A DNA stretch of 64,000 bases, taken from the NCBI RefSeq assembly GCF_900129375.1, contig NZ_FQVN01000016.1, positions 56,832 to 120,831 on the forward strand, given 5' to 3'. Origin of the DNA: Streptoalloteichus hindustanus. GTDB taxonomy: Bacteria; Actinomycetota; Actinomycetes; Mycobacteriales; Pseudonocardiaceae. The position numbers and the translations under genes were made by a program. Under the pieces are notes generated by a model, which saw only the letters and a program-made list of their open reading frames with translations, was not told where the DNA came from and ran no database searches. Shown in pieces: positions 59,386 to 64,000 of the stretch. Within the stretch, counting starts at the first letter, position 1. Every line of letters begins with the position of its first letter.

Positions 59386-62300
59386 GTGCAGGACGGCAAG
59401 CACGAAGCGAACGACCCGGCCCACCACGCCGAGGGAACCCCCGACGAGCGGGCCGGCGCGCGCGAGCGGCCCGCTGACCCGCCGCGACCGGCGGCGGAGG
59501 CGGGCCCGGTGGCCCAGGAGCCGCCGACCGAGGCGTCGCCCGGGGTCCCTGCAGGGGTTCCGGCTGACAGCGCGCCGGCCCCGCGGCCGGCGCCCGCTCC
59601 CGTTCCGGACGAGCCGCACGGCGACGCGGAGGCGACCACCCGCCTGCCCGTCGCCGCGACGGCCAAGGTCGGCGCCGTGCGGCAGCCACCGGGGCGCACC
59701 GCTCCGCGGCTCACCGCCTGCACCACCGCCACCACGGGCGAACTCGCCGCGGTGCGGGTGCTCGGCGAGACCTTCTTGACCCACCACCCCGGTGCGCGGT
59801 TCGTCGCCCTCCTCGTGGACGTGCCCGGCACCAGCGAGGCCCGGGGCGGGGCGGTCGAGCTGCTGCGCCCGGCCGACATCGGCGTCCCCGCCGACCACCT
59901 GGCACGCCTGGGCACCGCGTGCACCGCCGACGAGCTCCGCGCGGTCCTCCAGCCCCGGCTGCTGGCCCACCTGGTCGCCGCCGGCGGTCCCGTGCTGCAC
60001 CTCGACCCCCGGGTCCTCGTGCTCGGGCGGGTCGACGACCTGGTCGTGCCGGCGCTCGACCAGTGGCCGCTGCTGCTCTCCCCGCGCCTGCTCGAACCCC
60101 TGGCCCGCGACGGGCTGCGCCCCTCCCCGGAGGAACTGGTCGCGGCCGGCGTGTTCGACCCGGGCTTCCTCGGCGTCGCCCCCGGCGCGGAGCCGTTCCT
60201 GCGCTCCTGGTCCGACCTGGTCGACGAGGCCCCGCACGCCACCGGCGCCTTCCTCGACGGCGCCCCCGCCCTGGTCGACCACCACGTCCTGCGCGACCCC
60301 GGCGTCGGCCTGTCCGTCTGGAACGCGCCGCAGCGCGAACTCGGTCGCGACGCCCTCGGCGCCCTGTGGGCCGGCGGCGCCCCGCTGCGCACCGTCCACC
60401 TCACCGGGTTCGACCCGCAACGCCCGTGGTTGCTCTCCGCGGACATCGCGGACCGCCCCCGGGTCCTGCTCTCCGAGCACCCCCTGCTCGCCGAGCTGTG
60501 CGCGCGGTACCGCAACGACCTCGTCCGGGCCGGGGAGAGCCGGAGCGTGGAGGGCTACCGGTTCGCCCTGCTCCCCGACGGCGCGCCCCTCCCTGCGGCG
60601 CTCCGCCGCGAGTACCACGAGGCGTGGCGCGCCGCCGAGCGCGCCGGCCAGGCCCCGCCGCCGGCTGCCTTCCGCGCGGACGGCCGAGACAACCAGCCCG
60701 AGGACGCCGACGACTTCGTCCGCTGGGCCTGCGAACCCGCGGACGACCGACAGCGCGCCGCCGGCGGTTCCCGCTGGTCCGCCGCGCTGTGGACGGACGA
60801 CCCCGAGCTGCGCCGCGTGTTCCCGGACCCCTTCGGCACCGACGCGGCGGCCTACCGCGAGTGGTGCGCGCAACACGGCGTCCCGGGCGGACGGCTCCAC
60901 CCCAACGCGGTGCGCACCCCCAGCGTCGACTTCCCCGAGCTCATCGACCAGCTCGGCGTGGCCGTCGTGGGCGGCGGCCCCCTCGCCGAGGCCCTGCGCG
61001 CCGCCGCGCACGCCTCCGGCCTGCCCACCGCCGACGAGCCGGTCTACCCCGTGCTCGTCCGGTGCCCCGGCGCGCCCCCGGCGCCCACCGACCGCTACGT
61101 GGTCGAGGTGTGCCCGGACGCGTCGGCCGACGCCGACCTGCGGGGCGTCAACGAGCTGTGGGTGCTGTCCGAGGCCGCGCGCCGGGACCTGGACTCGCTC
61201 GGTGTGCCGGTGCGCGCCGTCCCCCTGCCCGTCGCCGACCCCGGGGAGCCCGACCCGGCCGCCCGCGCCGCGGCCAGGGCGGAGCTCGGCCTCGCCGAGG
61301 AGCACGTCGTGTTCGTCGGGGCCGCCGACCACGGCGAGGAACGGCGCGGCAACGTCCTCGGCCTGGTGTCGGCCTTCCTCTCCGCCTTCCCGGACCGGGA
61401 CGACGTCCGCCTGGTGCTCGCCATGACCTCCGCCCGCGAGCACCCCGAGGCCGCCGAGCGCCTGCGGCTGGCCACCGTGACCGACCCGCGCGTCCGCCTC
61501 GTCGAGCCGGCCGCCCCGGACGTCGACGACACCCTCTCCCGACTGCTCACCGCGGCCGACTGCGTCGCCGCGCTGCACCGGGCCCACGACCCCGGGGGCG
61601 GCCAGGGCGGCGGCGCCGGCGAGAAGATCGCGCTGCTGCTCGCCGCCGCCGCGGCGCGCGGGCTGCCCGTCCTGGCCAGCGACCACGGCGCCGTCAGCGA
61701 GTTCTTCGACCGCGGGGTCGCGGTCCTGGTGCCCTGCCACGACGGCGGCGTCGAGCCGGACCTCCAGTCGGCCGCCCGCCTCCTGCGGGGTCTCGCCGAG
61801 GACCGTGAGACGGCGGCCCGGGTCGGCGCCCTCGGTCGGGAGCACGTGCTCCGCACCCGAACCCTCGGCCAGGCCGCGGAGAAGCTGCGGGAACGGATCG
61901 AACACGCCTACCGAGCGTGGCGCGCACGCCGCGCGCAGGCCCGGCTCAGCCAGGCCGACGACCCGCTCCGGCCGTTGCTGGTCGCCAAGCACGCCCTGCA
62001 CCGCGAGCCGGACGTGGACGCCCAGAGCCGCATCCCGTTGGCGCCCGCCCTCCGGAAGGCGGTGCTGCGCGTCCTGCACCACTACGACACGCACCTGCGC
62101 GACATGATGGGCGCGCTCGTCGACGGGGTGGAGCGCACGGCCGGCGAACTGCTCCGCCGGCAGGACGAGATCGGGCAGAGCGCGGGCCTGGCCGAACTCG
62201 ACGGCGTCCGCGCCGACCTGGCCCGCCTCCTCGAACGCCAGCACCAGCTCGCCGACCAGCTCGTCGGCACCGACGACGGCGTCCTGCGGGCGCGCGCCGA

Positions 62301-63543
62301 CCTCGCGGGGCAGGGCCGCCGGCTGGGTGCGGTCGAGCAGGTGCTGGCCGACGAGTCAGCGCGGCGCGACAAGCAGCTCGACGCGCTCGCCTCCCGCTTC
62401 GACCAGCTCGCCGGGGCGCTCAACCGCACCCTGGACCGCATCGACGTCCTGGAAGGCAGGCTCGCGGAGTCGCTCCGCGAGCGGGACAACCGCCTGGAGT
62501 CCACTCTCCGCGCGGCCACCCAGGCGGTGCGCACGACCGACGCGCTGCGCAGGGTGGTCGTCCGGGAACACGAGCGGCACTACGACTCGGCGGCTCCCGC
62601 GGTGGCCGAGGCGGGCAACGGCGCCGTGGTCGAGCGGGTCGACGGGCACACCTCGCTCGTGCTCTGCGACGCCGGCCTCCTCCGACTGCCGGCCGAGGAC
62701 GGGCTGATGCTGCCCTGGCTCTCCAGCCACGGGGTGTGGGAGCCCGAGGTCGGCGCCCTCATCGACTCCCTGCTCGAACCCGACGGCGTGTTCGTCGACA
62801 TCGGCGCGCACGTCGGCTACCACACGGTGCGGGTGCTCAGCCGGATCGGGACGTCCGGGGCGGTGGTGGCCGTCGAGCCGTGCGGGCGGACGCGCGCGCT
62901 GCTCCGGCGCAACGTCGAGGTGAACGTGGCGCCCGCGCTGGCGCAGCGCTTCGCGGTGATTGGGGCGGCGGCGTGGGACGCGCCCGGTGAGCTCGCCATC
63001 GCGCCGGCGTTGACCGGAGGAGTGTCGGTGCGTCCCCACCAGGTCGCGACGAACGGCCACGCGGAGGTCGCCGGCAACGGGGTGGTCACCCAGAACGGGC
63101 AGGCGACGGCGAACGGCTCCGGGACCTCGTCCTCGGCTGAGGCGCGGGCCCCCGAGCAGGGCGACGGCGTCCCCCGGGTCGCGGCCGTCCGACTGGACAA
63201 GGAGCTGGAGGCGCTGCCCGGGTTGGCGGGGATGCGCCTGTCGGTGGTGAAGGTCGACGCCCCGGGGGCGAGTCACCGCGCCCTGGGCGGACTCGTCCGG
63301 CTGCTCCGACGGGACCGGCCGCACGTGGTCTGCGCGTTCTCGCCGTCGGCGACGGCCGCGCTCGGCGACGACCCGGCGGCGGCGCTGCGGGAGTTCCACA
63401 CGTGGGGGTACGACCTCGTGCCGCTCGGCGGGAGCACGTCCATCACGCCGCAGGACGTCCTGGACGCGGCGGAGGCGGCGGGCCCGGGGGCGACCGCGTC
63501 CCTCTGGTTGCGGCCGAAGGCGCGGTCGAACGGCTCCGGGTGA
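59386..63543 (+). CDS. Giant multidomain protein: glycosyltransferase-like regions, coiled coil and FkbM methyltransferase
   Basis: This 1,385-aa protein has a disordered Pro/Ala/acidic N-terminus (1-105), a region (about 107-400) with GT-A-like features (TACTTATTGELAAVRVLGET, VLHLDPRVLVLGRVDDLV, DGAPALVDHHVL), then a GT-B/GT4-like region (about 520-840: ELWVLSEAARRDLDSLGV, ASDHGAVSEFFDRGVAVLVP). A helical/coiled-coil stretch follows (905-1060), and an FkbM-type methyltransferase (1085-1320: VWEPEVGALIDSLLEPDGVF, VDIGAHVGYHTVRVLSRIG and VVAVEPCGRTRALL). A Gly/Asn/Ser-rich insert splits the last domain. It probably modifies a cell-surface glycan. It stands alone, just upstream of an rRNA operon. 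Confidence 0.75.
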   Translation: MQDGKHEANDPAHHAEGTPDERAGARERPADPPRPAAEAGPVAQEPPTEASPGVPAGVPADSAPAPRPAPAPVPDEPHGDAEATTRLPVAATAKVGAVRQPPGRTAPRLTACTTATTGELAAVRVLGETFLTHHPGARFVALLVDVPGTSEARGGAVELLRPADIGVPADHLARLGTACTADELRAVLQPRLLAHLVAAGGPVLHLDPRVLVLGRVDDLVVPALDQWPLLLSPRLLEPLARDGLRPSPEELVAAGVFDPGFLGVAPGAEPFLRSWSDLVDEAPHATGAFLDGAPALVDHHVLRDPGVGLSVWNAPQRELGRDALGALWAGGAPLRTVHLTGFDPQRPWLLSADIADRPRVLLSEHPLLAELCARYRNDLVRAGESRSVEGYRFALLPDGAPLPAALRREYHEAWRAAERAGQAPPPAAFRADGRDNQPEDADDFVRWACEPADDRQRAAGGSRWSAALWTDDPELRRVFPDPFGTDAAAYREWCAQHGVPGGRLHPNAVRTPSVDFPELIDQLGVAVVGGGPLAEALRAAAHASGLPTADEPVYPVLVRCPGAPPAPTDRYVVEVCPDASADADLRGVNELWVLSEAARRDLDSLGVPVRAVPLPVADPGEPDPAARAAARAELGLAEEHVVFVGAADHGEERRGNVLGLVSAFLSAFPDRDDVRLVLAMTSAREHPEAAERLRLATVTDPRVRLVEPAAPDVDDTLSRLLTAADCVAALHRAHDPGGGQGGGAGEKIALLLAAAAARGLPVLASDHGAVSEFFDRGVAVLVPCHDGGVEPDLQSAARLLRGLAEDRETAARVGALGREHVLRTRTLGQAAEKLRERIEHAYRAWRARRAQARLSQADDPLRPLLVAKHALHREPDVDAQSRIPLAPALRKAVLRVLHHYDTHLRDMMGALVDGVERTAGELLRRQDEIGQSAGLAELDGVRADLARLLERQHQLADQLVGTDDGVLRARADLAGQGRRLGAVEQVLADESARRDKQLDALASRFDQLAGALNRTLDRIDVLEGRLAESLRERDNRLESTLRAATQAVRTTDALRRVVVREHERHYDSAAPAVAEAGNGAVVERVDGHTSLVLCDAGLLRLPAEDGLMLPWLSSHGVWEPEVGALIDSLLEPDGVFVDIGAHVGYHTVRVLSRIGTSGAVVAVEPCGRTRALLRRNVEVNVAPALAQRFAVIGAAAWDAPGELAIAPALTGGVSVRPHQVATNGHAEVAGNGVVTQNGQATANGSGTSSSAEARAPEQGDGVPRVAAVRLDKELEALPGLAGMRLSVVKVDAPGASHRALGGLVRLLRRDRPHVVCAFSPSATAALGDDPAAALREFHTWGYDLVPLGGSTSITPQDVLDAAEAAGPGATASLWLRPKARSNGSG

Positions 63544-63559
63544 GTGGTCAGCGGCCGCT

Positions 63560-63591
63560 GGCCGGGGCACACCCTGGGGCCCTCCCCGGCC
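63560..63591 (+). terminator. Hairpin after the giant gene
   Basis: GGCCGGGG (63560-63567) and CCCCGGCC (63584-63591) form a stem around a 16-nt loop, 17 bp after the stop. It would separate this gene from the rRNA promoters. Confidence 0.55.
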
Positions 63592-63623
63592 CGCGGTCGC
63601 CGTCAAGCCTCTGACCAGGCGAT

Positions 63624-63652
63624 TTGACTTCGTCGTCAGACCTGCGTAACTT
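63624..63652 (+). promoter_or_regulatory. rRNA promoter P1
   Basis: TTGACT (63624-63629), a 17-bp spacer and TAACTT (63647-63652) form a near-consensus primary-sigma promoter in the rRNA leader region. Confidence 0.7.
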
Positions 63653-63777
63653 TCTCTTCGCCGCACGGGAGGCCGGACGGACCGGGACGAAGATCCTGGG
63701 ACGGACGGCGAGAGTAACACTCCTCAGCGACACCCACGGTGTTGACGGGGAGTGCGGCTCACTCCGGGCCGAGCGGG

Positions 63778-63806
63778 TTGACACCGCGAGTCGGACCGGG
63801 TAGGGT
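63778..63806 (+). promoter_or_regulatory. rRNA promoter P2
   Basis: TTGACA (63778-63783), 17 bp and TAGGGT (63801-63806): the best consensus match of the three. Confidence 0.8.
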
Positions 63807-63857
63807 AGTGCGGTCACCGGGACGAGATCCAGGCGAAAAAGCCTCCAAGAGGCCGAT

Positions 63858-63887
63858 TTGACTGGGGAGAAACGGACCGGATAAAGT
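63858..63887 (+). promoter_or_regulatory. rRNA promoter P3
   Basis: TTGACT (63858-63863), 18 bp and TAAAGT (63882-63887), about 80 bp after P2. Confidence 0.75.
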
Positions 63888-64000
63888 ACGAAACACCGAG
63901 AGCGAAACGCCCCGGATCTTGGACATGCGGTTTGTGTGTCGGGTGAGGGTGTGCGTGTGTTCTTTGAGAACTCAACAGCGTGCCGAATGTATGCCAGTGA
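63888..64000 (+). other. rRNA operon leader (16S gene starts beyond the window)
   Basis: The sequence ends with TTCTTTGAGAACTCAACAGC (63960-63979), the leader element found shortly before 16S rRNA in actinobacteria; it carries boxA-like and RNase III processing sequences. The 16S coding sequence itself is not in the window, so no rRNA gene is called. Confidence 0.85.

Noticed and set aside
63960..64000. 16S rRNA gene start
   Set aside because: The leader is recognisable, but the mature 16S 5' sequence is not reached before the window ends.

Overview
The window is about 73% GC by eye and shows strong GC3 bias, GTG/TTG starts, GTGA/ATGA 4-bp stop-start overlaps and several leaderless promoters. 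Together with LysX, a SURF1 protein, an Rv2228c-type RNase HI/phosphatase, GlnA2, an F420-dependent reductase, EspG/PPE-like proteins and DUF3558 lipoproteins, this points to an actinomycete, most likely a Pseudonocardiaceae member (Saccharothrix/Actinosynnema-like). That placement is inference from gene content.

Layout. (1) 1-9.6 kb is a defence island: a lower-GC Shedu-type nuclease with a small divergent partner, then a Wadjet-type SMC operon (jetA-jetB-jetC-jetD, minus strand). The last gene, jetD, is cut off before its nuclease domain where it meets the Shedu module. (2) 9.7-12.6 kb: cobD, a SURF1 protein and a methyltransferase. (3) 12.6-13.4 kb: a decayed IS982-like transposase and a nine-unit array of palindromes with 13-bp period. 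(4) 13.4-19 kb: LMW phosphatase, then a tightly overlapping four-gene operon (CobC-like aminotransferase, Nif3, zinc-ribbon coiled coil, RNase HI/phosphatase) followed by the RNase P RNA. (5) 19-23.6 kb: LysR regulator divergent from sdhCAB. (6) 23.6-28.3 kb: a type VII secretion-associated cluster (EspG, PPE-like protein, helical small protein, DUF3558 lipoproteins, one frameshifted). (7) 28.7-37.2 kb: an RHH regulator divergent from a seven-gene type IV secretion-like operon (VirB2/3/4/6/8/1-like), without relaxase or coupling protein in view. (8) 37.2-46 kb: metabolic and stress genes, including an MFS pump with a textbook MerR promoter, PanB, a DivIVA-domain protein and a secreted three-repeat protein. 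(9) 46-59 kb: hydrolase, lysX, a DUF998 gene that appears to start with CTG, nadE, two tandem secreted peptidases, an LppX-like lipoprotein and glnA2. (10) 59.4-63.5 kb: a 1,385-aa protein joining two glycosyltransferase-like regions, a coiled coil and an FkbM methyltransferase. (11) 63.6-64 kb: three sigma-70-type promoters and the leader of an rRNA operon whose 16S gene starts past the window end.

Most interesting: the decapitated Wadjet operon beside Shedu; the T4SS-like operon joined to a T7SS-substrate cluster by what may be a shared TACC/GGTA operator; the 13-bp palindrome array; a two-copy promoter-plus-hairpin repeat with DnaA-box-like sequences; and the giant glycan-modifying fusion upstream of rrn.
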